DNA of 64,000 nt, taken from assembly GCF_000721265.1 (NCBI RefSeq), contig NZ_JOFZ01000012.1:248001-312000 (forward strand), given 5' to 3'. A program made the position numbers and the translations under genes. This stretch comes from Streptomyces sp. NRRL F-5126. Lineage in GTDB: Bacteria > Actinomycetota > Actinomycetes > Streptomycetales > Streptomycetaceae. The notes beneath the pieces are model-generated. The model searched no databases and was not told the DNA's origin. It saw nothing but the letters and a program-made list of their open reading frames with translations. Positions 55,839 to 62,827 of the stretch are shown piece by piece; positions within the stretch are counted from its first letter, which is position 1, and the number at the start of each line of letters is the position of its first letter.

Positions 55839-57254
55839 GTGTCCTACTTCGACTCCGCGTCCGCCGCCCCGCTGCACCCCGTCGCCCGCCAGGCGCTGCT
55901 GGCGTCCCTTGACGAGGGGTGGGCCGACCCGGCCAGGCTGCACCGGGAGGGGCGGCGCGCCTCGCTGCTGCTCGACAGCGCGCGCCAGGCCGCGGCGGAG
56001 GCCGTCGGGTGCCGCGCGGACGAGCTGGTTTTCACTCCTTCGGGGACGCACGCGGTCCACGCGGGGACGGCCGGCGCCCTGCGCGGCCGTCGGCGTGTCG
56101 GCGACGGCGTGGTGGTGTCGGCGGTCGAGCACTCCTCGGTGCTGCACGCGGCGCGGCTCGGCGGCACGGTGACGGAGGTTCCGGTCGACCGGCTCGGGGC
56201 CGTGCGGGCGTCGGCGTTCGGCGACGCGCTGGGCGACGGCACGGCGCTGGCCTGCCTCCAGTCGGCCAACCACGAGGTGGGCACGGAGCAGCCGGTGGCC
56301 GAGGTGGCGGGGTTGTGCGGCGAGCGCGGCGTACCGCTGCTGGTGGACGCGGCGCAGTCACTGCCCTGGGGCGCCGTGCCGGGCCCCTGGTCGCTGCTTG
56401 CGGCGAGCGCGCACAAGTGGGGCGGGCCGCCCGGGGTGGGCCTGCTCGTGGTGCGCAAGGGGGTGCGGTTCTCGCCGCCCGGGCCGTCGGACGAGCGGGA
56501 GTCGGGGCGGTCGCCCGGCTTCGGCAACCTGCCCGCGGTGGTGGCCGCTGTGGCGTCGCTGCGCGCGGTGCGGGCGGAGGCGGCGGAGGAGAACGCGCGG
56601 CTGCGGGGGCTGGTCGACACGATCAGGGCACGGGTGCCCGAACTGGTGCCCGATGTCGAGGTGGTGGGCGATCCGGTACGCAGGCTGCCCCATCTCGTCA
56701 CGTTCTCGTGCCTCCATGTCGACGGGGAGGCACTGCTGCACGAGCTCGACCGCGCGGACTTCTCCGTGTCGTCGGGGTCGTCGTGCACGAGCGACACGCT
56801 GGCGCCCAGCCATGTGCTGCGCGCCATGGGCGTGCTGTCGGAGGGCAATGTGCGCGTGTCGCTGCCGCGCGGGACGACGGGCGAGGAGGTGGAGCGCTTC
56901 CTCGGCGTGCTGCCCGGCGCGGTCGAGGCCGTACGCCGGCAGCTCGGCGCGCCGGATGCGGCGCCTTCCGCCGGGGCGTCCGGGGACGCGCCCGCGGCCG
57001 CGGGCGCGGACGACGGGGCGGGCGGCGAGGAGCCGCTGGTCGTCGACGCGCTGGGCAGGCGCTGCCCGATCCCGGTGATCGAACTGGCCAGGGTGTTCGG
57101 CACCGTCCCGGTCGGCGGGGTCGTGACGGTGCTGTCCGACGACGAGGCGGCGCGCCTCGACATCCCCGCCTGGTGCGGGATGCGCGGCCAGGAGTACGTG
57201 GGCGAGCGGCCGGCGGACCGCGGTGTCGCCTACGTGGTCCGCCGGCTGTCATGA
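55839..57254 (+). CDS. Cysteine desulfurase fused to a C-terminal TusA sulfur-carrier domain
   Basis: A 471-residue fusion. Residues 1-370 form a NifS-like class V PLP enzyme: PLP lysine K193 in ASAHKWGGPPG, persulfide-forming C316 in SVSSGSSCTSDTLAPSH, and CLQSANHEVGTEQP. A Gly/Ala/Asp-rich linker (371-397) joins a TusA/SirA domain (398-471) with the sulfur-accepting C409 in DALGRRCPIPVIELA. Such a fusion would pass a persulfide directly from C316 to C409. No iscU, tusB-E or mnmA lies next to it. The GTG start is leaderless. Confidence 0.92.
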   Translation: MSYFDSASAAPLHPVARQALLASLDEGWADPARLHREGRRASLLLDSARQAAAEAVGCRADELVFTPSGTHAVHAGTAGALRGRRRVGDGVVVSAVEHSSVLHAARLGGTVTEVPVDRLGAVRASAFGDALGDGTALACLQSANHEVGTEQPVAEVAGLCGERGVPLLVDAAQSLPWGAVPGPWSLLAASAHKWGGPPGVGLLVVRKGVRFSPPGPSDERESGRSPGFGNLPAVVAAVASLRAVRAEAAEENARLRGLVDTIRARVPELVPDVEVVGDPVRRLPHLVTFSCLHVDGEALLHELDRADFSVSSGSSCTSDTLAPSHVLRAMGVLSEGNVRVSLPRGTTGEEVERFLGVLPGAVEAVRRQLGAPDAAPSAGASGDAPAAAGADDGAGGEEPLVVDALGRRCPIPVIELARVFGTVPVGGVVTVLSDDEAARLDIPAWCGMRGQEYVGERPADRGVAYVVRRLS

Positions 57255-57288
57255 CGTGCGCTCGCCCCGCCCGGTAGCGGGACCGGGG

Positions 57289-58266
57289 TCAGGCGGGCAG
57301 GTGCGCCTGGACCTCGATGGCCGCGTCGTGCCCGTACGCCTTGGTGAAGCGCTCCATGAAGTGGTGGCGCGCGAGCGTGTACTCCTGGGTGCCGACGGTC
57401 TCGATGACGAGGGTCGCCAGCATGCAGCCGACCTGGGCGGCGCGCTCGTGCGAGACGCCCCAGGACAGTCCGGCGAGGAAGCCTGCGCGGAAGGCGTCGC
57501 CGACGCCCGTCGGGTCGGCCTTGGCCTCTTCCTGGGCGCAGCCGACCTCGATGGCGGGCTCGCCGGCCCGCTCGACGCGGGCGCCGTTCTTGCCGAGGGT
57601 GGTGACGCGGTGGCCGACCCGGCCGAGGATCTCCTCGTCGCTCCAGCCGGTCTTCGCCTCGATGAGGCCCTTCTCGTACTCGTTGGAGAAGAGGTACGTG
57701 GCGCCTTCGAGGAGTGCGCGGATGCCGTCGCCGTCCATGCGGGCGATCTGCTGGGAGAAGTCGGCGGCGAACGGGATCCCGCGCGAGCGGCACTCCTCGG
57801 TGTGGCGCAGCATCGCCTCGGGGTCGTCGGCACCGATCAGCAGCAGGTCGAGGCCGCCGACACGGTCGGCGACGTGCTGGATCTCGATGAGCCGCGCCTC
57901 GCTCATGGCGCCGGTGTAGAACGAGCCGATCTGGTTGTGGTCGGTGTCCGTGGTGCACACGAAGCGCGCGGTGTGCAGGTGGTCGGAGATGCGCACGGAA
58001 CCGGTGTCGACACCGTGCCGCTCCAGCCAGGCGCGGTACTCGTCGAAGTCCTCACCCGCCGCGCCGACGAGGATCGGCCTGAGGCCGAGCTGCCCCATGC
58101 CGAAGCAGACGTTCGGAGCGACACCGCCCCTGCGCACGTCGAGGTTGTCGACGAGGAAGGACAGGGAGACCGTGTGGAGCTGGTCGGCGACCAGCTGGTC
58201 CGAGAAGCGGCCCGGGAAGGTCATCAGATGGTCGGTGGCGATGGAGCCGGAGACTGCGATTCGCAC
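57289..58266 (-). CDS. PfkB-family carbohydrate/adenosine kinase (AdoK-like)
   Basis: A 325-residue ribokinase-fold enzyme. N-terminal RIAVSGSIATDHLMTFPGRF, substrate region DVRRGGVAPNVCFGMGQLG (GG motif), VGAAGEDFDEYRAWL, and the ATP/anion-hole signature EEAKADPTGVGDAFRAGFLAG with the catalytic Asp. It matches actinobacterial adenosine kinases annotated beside respiratory genes, but sugar kinases share these motifs. GTG 58266 follows AGGAGCG. It converges on the desulfurase fusion. Confidence 0.88.
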   Translation of the reverse strand: MRIAVSGSIATDHLMTFPGRFSDQLVADQLHTVSLSFLVDNLDVRRGGVAPNVCFGMGQLGLRPILVGAAGEDFDEYRAWLERHGVDTGSVRISDHLHTARFVCTTDTDHNQIGSFYTGAMSEARLIEIQHVADRVGGLDLLLIGADDPEAMLRHTEECRSRGIPFAADFSQQIARMDGDGIRALLEGATYLFSNEYEKGLIEAKTGWSDEEILGRVGHRVTTLGKNGARVERAGEPAIEVGCAQEEAKADPTGVGDAFRAGFLAGLSWGVSHERAAQVGCMLATLVIETVGTQEYTLARHHFMERFTKAYGHDAAIEVQAHLPA

Positions 58267-58406
58267 GGCGTGAACGCTCCTGGGGGTACGAACGGTTGGC
58301 ACTTCACGCTACCCGGTCGGGCGGGTGCGGACAGGGCCGCAGGGTATTGACTGTGTCGTCGGGAAACTACCCGAAGGTAGCGCTTTGCCCCTTGTGGGTG
58401 CGTGCG

Positions 58407-58412
58407 TACGGT
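58407..58412 (+). promoter_or_regulatory. -10 element of leaderless small-ORF promoter
   Basis: TACGGT with TTGCCC (58385-58390) 16 bases upstream, and 6 bases before ATG 58419. Confidence 0.65.
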
Positions 58413-58418
58413 GGCCGT

Positions 58419-58643
58419 ATGGCGATCCACGATGTGCGGCGGAAGCGGGCCGGCGGCGACCTCGGTATCGAGCCGGGGGCCGGGATGGCGGAGCTGCGCG
58501 GCGACTGCGCGCGCATGGCGCCGCGCTGGGAGGCGCACCCCACTGCCGCGGCGGCGGCCGCTGCCGCCCGGCCGATCCGCGGAGTGAGCGTGGACCCGGG
58601 GTCGGTACGGCTGGTCGCCGCGATGCCCGAGTACGGCGGCTGA
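58419..58643 (+). CDS. Small hypothetical protein (74 residues)
   Basis: It starts MAIHDVRRKRAGGDLGIEPG and ends VSVDPGSVRLVAAMPEYGG. The N-terminus is basic, the middle is Ala-rich, and there is no TM segment or known motif. The case for it being real is a well-formed -35/-10 promoter placed exactly for leaderless translation, and codon use with strong GC at third positions. The downstream gene begins 140 bases later on the same strand. Confidence 0.6.
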   Translation: MAIHDVRRKRAGGDLGIEPGAGMAELRGDCARMAPRWEAHPTAAAAAAAARPIRGVSVDPGSVRLVAAMPEYGG

Positions 58644-58782
58644 CCCGCCAGGACCCGTACGGCTCCTGGGCCGGCCCCCCGCGCGCCGGAACCGGGTGCG
58701 CCGCCGCCACGTCCCATCGTTGACCGTGGACACACGAACGGCCGCGGCCATACGGATGGACGACGGGCGAGGGAGCGCAGCG

Positions 58783-60315
58783 GTGGACAGCACGCAGCAG
58801 CCGGAAGGACCTCGCGGCGGGAGCGCGCCCGGCGGGCCGGAGGCCGGTGCGGCCCCGCGCCGCCGGCGCTCGCCTCTCGCGGTGGCGTCGGTGGTGGCGG
58901 CGGTCCTCGTCGTGGCGGGCGGCGGGACGTACCTGGCGGTGGGCGCGGGTGGCGGCGGTGGCGGCGCGTCGGACGCCGCGCCGCCGCTGTCCGTCGGACC
59001 CGCGTACCACCCGATCGATTCGGTCGGTCCCTCCCCGTCCCGGGTGCAGGTGCCGCCGCGCGGCATCGCACCGGGCGAGCCCGATCCGCGGGGCGCCCTC
59101 TACCGGGCGAGCGGGCCGCTGCCCGCCGGGCCCGGCAAGGCGCCCGTGTACGACCGCGGAGCCGACGTGACGAAGGCGCGGGTGGCGGCGCTCGCGAAGG
59201 CGCTCGGGGTGACCGGGGCGCCGCGTTCGTCCGGGGACTCCTGGCTGGCCGGCACGGCGGCGGACGGGGGCGGGCCGCTGCTGCGGGTGCAGAAGAAGGC
59301 GCCAGGCGACTGGACGTTCTCCCGCTACTCCCCCGCGGGCGGCGACAACTGCGCCAAGGGCAAGCCGTGCACCGGCGGCAAGCCGCTCGTGCACGGCGGT
59401 GGCGCCGGCGGCGCGGTGAGCGAGGACGCGGCGAAGCAGGCCGCGGCGCCCGTGCTGAGGGCACTCGGCCAGGCCGGCGCGCGGGTCGACGCGAGCCGGC
59501 TGCTCGGCGCCGTACGGGTGGTGGACGCGGACCCGGTGGTGGACGGGCTGCCGACGTACGGCTGGACGACCGGGCTGCAGGTCGGGTCCGACGGGCGCGT
59601 CGAGAGCGGCGGCGGCGAGCTCTCCGTGCCGGAGGCCGGGACGTCCTACCCGGCGGTCAGCGCGACGGCGGCGCTGAAGGCGCTGAACCTGGGGGCGTCG
59701 GGCGCCGGGCAGGGCACCGGGTGCGGCACGCCGGCTCCGGTGGTCCACGGGCCGGTCACCGGGGCCGAGGCCGCACCGGCCGCGCCCGCGTGCACGGCGG
59801 GCCTGCCGGACGCGTCGAGGACGCCGCAGCAGCGGACCGTGCCGGTGGACAGGGTGGAGTTCGGCCTCGCGGCGCGTGCCGTGGACGGGCGGCTCGCACT
59901 GGTGCCGTCGTGGCTGTTCACGGTGGAGCCGGGCGGCGGCTCGCCCGCGTACACGGTGACGCAGACGGCGGTGGCACCCGCCTACCTGCGGTCGGTGCCC
60001 CCGCACGGGATGAAGCCGGGCGGCGGCACCGGGGCGTCCGGCGCGCCCGGGGCGCCCTCGCTCTCGTACACGACGCACGGCCGCGACCTCACGCTGCGGT
60101 TCTACGGCGGGGTGTGCGGGGAGTACTCGCTGAGCGCGGACGAGTCGGGGCACGCGGTGAAGGTCAGGCTGCAAAAGCCCACCCCGAAGCCGGGCGAGGA
60201 GTGCATGGCGCTGGCGAAGCGGCTGACGAAGACGGTGACGCTGAAGCAGCCGCTGGGCGACCGGAAGGTGATCAGTGCCGCGACAGGCGCGGAGGTGCCG
60301 CGCTCGGGGGCCTGA
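58783..60315 (+). CDS. Conserved hypothetical exported single-TM protein
   Basis: A 510-residue protein. A short cytoplasmic N-terminus with RRRR precedes one TM helix (SPLAVASVVAAVLVVAGGGTYLAVG), and the rest is extracellular, Gly/Pro-rich with periodic conserved-looking blocks (DRVEFGLAARAVDGRLALVPSWLFTVEP; YGGVCGEYSLSADESG). The region resembles the anchored hypothetical proteins found in streptomycetes that follow ECF sigma operons, but no sigma gene is present here. GTG 58783 has GAGGGAG at a suitable spacing; an earlier GTG (58696) is possible without an RBS. Function unknown. Confidence 0.75.
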   Translation: MDSTQQPEGPRGGSAPGGPEAGAAPRRRRSPLAVASVVAAVLVVAGGGTYLAVGAGGGGGGASDAAPPLSVGPAYHPIDSVGPSPSRVQVPPRGIAPGEPDPRGALYRASGPLPAGPGKAPVYDRGADVTKARVAALAKALGVTGAPRSSGDSWLAGTAADGGGPLLRVQKKAPGDWTFSRYSPAGGDNCAKGKPCTGGKPLVHGGGAGGAVSEDAAKQAAAPVLRALGQAGARVDASRLLGAVRVVDADPVVDGLPTYGWTTGLQVGSDGRVESGGGELSVPEAGTSYPAVSATAALKALNLGASGAGQGTGCGTPAPVVHGPVTGAEAAPAAPACTAGLPDASRTPQQRTVPVDRVEFGLAARAVDGRLALVPSWLFTVEPGGGSPAYTVTQTAVAPAYLRSVPPHGMKPGGGTGASGAPGAPSLSYTTHGRDLTLRFYGGVCGEYSLSADESGHAVKVRLQKPTPKPGEECMALAKRLTKTVTLKQPLGDRKVISAATGAEVPRSGA

Positions 60316-60840
60316 GGCCCCCGTCGCCGCGGCGGCGCGAGCCCGCGGGCGCCTTCGGCGTGCGGGTGCCATCGGCATGCGGACCGCCCGGGCACGCCGG
60401 CAGTGCGGGTCACCGGGTCACCCGTGGCCCGGTGGCCCGGTGACCCGGTGCCACACTCTCGAACGGCGGGCAGCCGCGGGCGGGGCGGCCTCCCGCCGCG
60501 GCGGGAGCGCGTACGGCGGCGCGCGTACGGTCAGCCCGCCCAGCGGGCGGACGGACCCCTGCGGGGCGCCGCCCTCACGCGCACAGCGCGACGCATGCGG
60601 GCCGCTCATGGCGAGTCGCCGGGCGGCCACACAGGCCTGGCGACGACTGCCGGCCCGCCCAGCGGGCGGACGGACCCATGCCGGGCAGGGCGCACGCATG
60701 CGGGCCGCTCGCGGCGAGTCACCCGGCCGGTCGCACAGGCCTGGCGACGGGCGCCGGCGGGCCGTAGGCGATGGCCACCGTGCGGACGAGGCCCTCGAAG
60801 GGGCCGCCCTCGGTCAGTGCGCCGGGGCGCTTGCGCAGCA
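60316..60840. repeat. Gap with ~119-bp imperfect direct repeat
   Basis: The block starting GCCCGCCCAGCGGGCGGACG and running through CGCATGCGGGCCGCTC, GGCGAGTC and CACAGGCCTGGCGACG occurs at 60534 and 60653 (period 119). A cluster of GGGTCACCGGGTCACC / GGTGACCCGGTG inverted repeats lies at about 60407-60451. No gene is supported here. Confidence 0.65.
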
Positions 60841-60876
60841 GCAGGGCGGCAGACCCCCGAGGGGGTCTGCCGCCCT
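60841..60876 (-). terminator. Terminator downstream of the ErpA-type gene
   Basis: A 16-bp stem (CAGGGCGGCAGACCCC, loop CGAG) lies 32 bases after the stop. Confidence 0.85.
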
Positions 60877-60907
60877 GTGCTGTCCGGTGTGCGCGTGCGC
60901 CCAGTGC

Positions 60908-61264
60908 TCAGTGGAAGCTGTCGCCGCAGGCGCAGGAACCCGACGCGTTCGGGTTGTCGATGGTGAAGCCCTGCTTCTCGATCGTGTCGACGAAGTCGAT
61001 CGAGGCGCCGCCCAGGTACGGGGCGCTCATGCGGTCGGTGACGACCTTGACGCCGCCGAACTCCTTGACGACGTCACCGTCGAGCGAGCGCTCGTCGAAG
61101 AAGAGCTGGTAACGCAGGCCGGAGCAGCCACCGGGCTGAACGGCGACGCGCAGTGCCAAGTCGTCGCGGCCTTCCTGGTCGAGCAGGGTCTTGACCTTGT
61201 CCGCGGCGGCGTCGGACAGGAGGATGCCGTCGCTCACGGTGGTGGTGTCGTCCGATACGGACAT
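60908..61264 (-). CDS. A-type iron-sulfur cluster carrier (ErpA/HesB family)
   Basis: A 118-residue Fe-S carrier delivering clusters to apo-proteins. The three conserved cysteines are in VQPGGCSGLRYQL and ASGSCACGDSFH (two). GGVKVVTDRMSAPYLGGASIDFV is the family core. ATG 61264 follows GGGAGAGAAG. It diverges from nadA, whose product is a [4Fe-4S] enzyme, so local co-regulation would make sense. Confidence 0.93.
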   Translation of the reverse strand: MSVSDDTTTVSDGILLSDAAADKVKTLLDQEGRDDLALRVAVQPGGCSGLRYQLFFDERSLDGDVVKEFGGVKVVTDRMSAPYLGGASIDFVDTIEKQGFTIDNPNASGSCACGDSFH

Positions 61265-61449
61265 CTGCTTCTCTCCCGGGTTGTACGGACTGCTTGCCGA
61301 CACTTGCAACCGGCACGGCCGCGGGTTCATTCCACGGCCCGGTTTCTCATTCCCCCTCTCATGCTCGCACACGCCCGGCGCTCCGACACGGGCCCGTGGT
61401 GGCGGGGTACGGCGAGCCGGGTTTCACGTCACATCGACACGATCGGCAT

Positions 61450-61496
61450 CGTCAAAGTGACGCGAAGCGGATATGATAGATAGCGTCAAAACGACG
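61450..61496. promoter_or_regulatory. Paired inverted repeats flanking a TATGAT box upstream of nadA
   Basis: Two 13-base sites of the form CGTC-N5-GACG (CGTCAAAGTGACG at 61450-61462 and CGTCAAAACGACG at 61484-61496, start-to-start 34 bases) flank TATGAT at 61472-61477. The stretch is far richer in A+T than its surroundings. It looks like a promoter with two operator half-arrays. The regulator is not identified; a NAD repressor is the natural guess. Confidence 0.55.
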
Positions 61497-61559
61497 AAAA
61501 GGCGCGGCGCAGTACGGCGGCGCAGTACACAGGTCCGCAGAGCAGAAAGGGTGCGTGAC

Positions 61560-62747
61560 GTGACCACGGCCCAACCCCTTACGGAACTCGACGTGCAGCC
61601 CACTCCGCTGGCGCTGCTGCTGCTCGGCCGGGAGGCCGACCCGAGGAGCGAGCGCGGCGTGGAGTGTCCCGGCGACCTGCCCGCACCCTCCGACCCCGAT
61701 CTGGTGGCGCGCGCACGCGCCGCGAAGGAGCGGCTCGGCGACCGGGTCTTCGTCCTCGGCCACCACTACCAGCGCGACGAGGTCATCCAGTTCGCCGATG
61801 TGACCGGTGACTCCTTCAAGCTCGCGCGCGACGCGGCCGCCCGGCCCGGCGCCGAGTACATCGTCTTCTGCGGCGTGCACTTCATGGCCGAGTCGGCGGA
61901 CATCCTCACCTCGGACGCGCAGAAGGTCGTCCTGCCCGACCTCGCGGCCGGCTGCTCCATGGCCGACATGGCGAGTGCCGAGCAGGTCGCGGAGTGCTGG
62001 GACGTCCTGACGGACGCGGGTGTGGCCGACGGCGTCGTGCCCGTCTCGTACATGAACTCCTCCGCGGACATCAAGGCGTTCACCGGCAGGCACGGCGGCA
62101 CCATCTGCACGTCGTCCAACGCGCAGCGCGCGCTCGACTGGGCGTTCGGCCAGGGCGACAAGGTGCTCTTCCTGCCCGACCAGCACCTCGGGCGCAACAC
62201 CGCGATACGCGACCTCGGCATGTCGCCCGAGGACTGCGTGGTCTACGACCCGCACCGGCCGAACGGCGGCCTGAGCGCCGAGCAGCTGCGGGACGCGCGG
62301 ATGATCCTCTGGCGCGGCCACTGCTCGGTGCACGGCCGCTTCTCGCTGGAGTCGGTGAACGAGGTGCGCGCGCGGATACCCGGCGTCCGGGTCCTCGTGC
62401 ACCCGGAGTGCAAGCACGAGGTGGTCGCGGCGGCCGACGAGGTCGGCTCGACGGAGTACATCATCAAGGCCCTCGAAGCGGCACCCGCCGGATCGAAGTG
62501 GGCGATCGGCACGGAGCTCAACCTCGTGCGCCGCCTGGCGGACCGGTTCGCCCCCGAGGGCAAGGAGATCGTCTTCCTCGACCGCACCGTCTGCTTCTGC
62601 TCGACGATGAACCGCATCGACCTGCCGCACCTGGTGTGGACGCTGGAGTCGCTCGCGGACGGCAAGGAGGTCAACCAGATCCGGGTGGAGGCGGACACCG
62701 CGCACCACGCGCAGGTGGCCCTGGAGCGGATGCTGGCGCTTCCGTAG
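61560..62747 (+). CDS. nadA: Quinolinate synthase
   Basis: NadA condenses iminoaspartate with DHAP to quinolinate, an [4Fe-4S] enzyme of NAD synthesis. It has 395 residues. Diagnostic blocks are FVLGHHYQRDEVIQFADVTGDSF, IVFCGVHFMAESADIL, GCSMADM, VPVSYMNSSADIKAF, HCSVHGRF, VLVHPECKHEV and CFCSTMNRIDLPHLV, including the cluster cysteines. GTG 61560 has AAAGGG at an 8-base spacing. The frame runs up to 61473, but the added residues have no RBS. nadB and nadC are not in the window. Confidence 0.95.
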   Translation: MTTAQPLTELDVQPTPLALLLLGREADPRSERGVECPGDLPAPSDPDLVARARAAKERLGDRVFVLGHHYQRDEVIQFADVTGDSFKLARDAAARPGAEYIVFCGVHFMAESADILTSDAQKVVLPDLAAGCSMADMASAEQVAECWDVLTDAGVADGVVPVSYMNSSADIKAFTGRHGGTICTSSNAQRALDWAFGQGDKVLFLPDQHLGRNTAIRDLGMSPEDCVVYDPHRPNGGLSAEQLRDARMILWRGHCSVHGRFSLESVNEVRARIPGVRVLVHPECKHEVVAAADEVGSTEYIIKALEAAPAGSKWAIGTELNLVRRLADRFAPEGKEIVFLDRTVCFCSTMNRIDLPHLVWTLESLADGKEVNQIRVEADTAHHAQVALERMLALP

Positions 62748-62770
62748 CGGCATCGCCGTAGCAGCAGGCG

Positions 62771-62818
62771 GCAAGGGTGTGCCCCCGGTGGACGGATCCA
62801 CCGGGGGCACACCCTTGC
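62771..62818. terminator. Bidirectional terminator between nadA and the RND gene
   Basis: A perfect 22-bp stem beginning GCAAGGGTGTGCCCCCGGTG with the loop CGGA, located 23 bases after nadA and 9 bases from the end of the convergent gene. Confidence 0.9.
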
Positions 62819-62827
62819 GCGTACGGC

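Noticed and set aside
58696..58782. Earlier GTG start for the exported hypothetical protein
   Set aside because: No RBS in front of it; GTG 58783 has GAGGGAG and keeps the TM segment intact.
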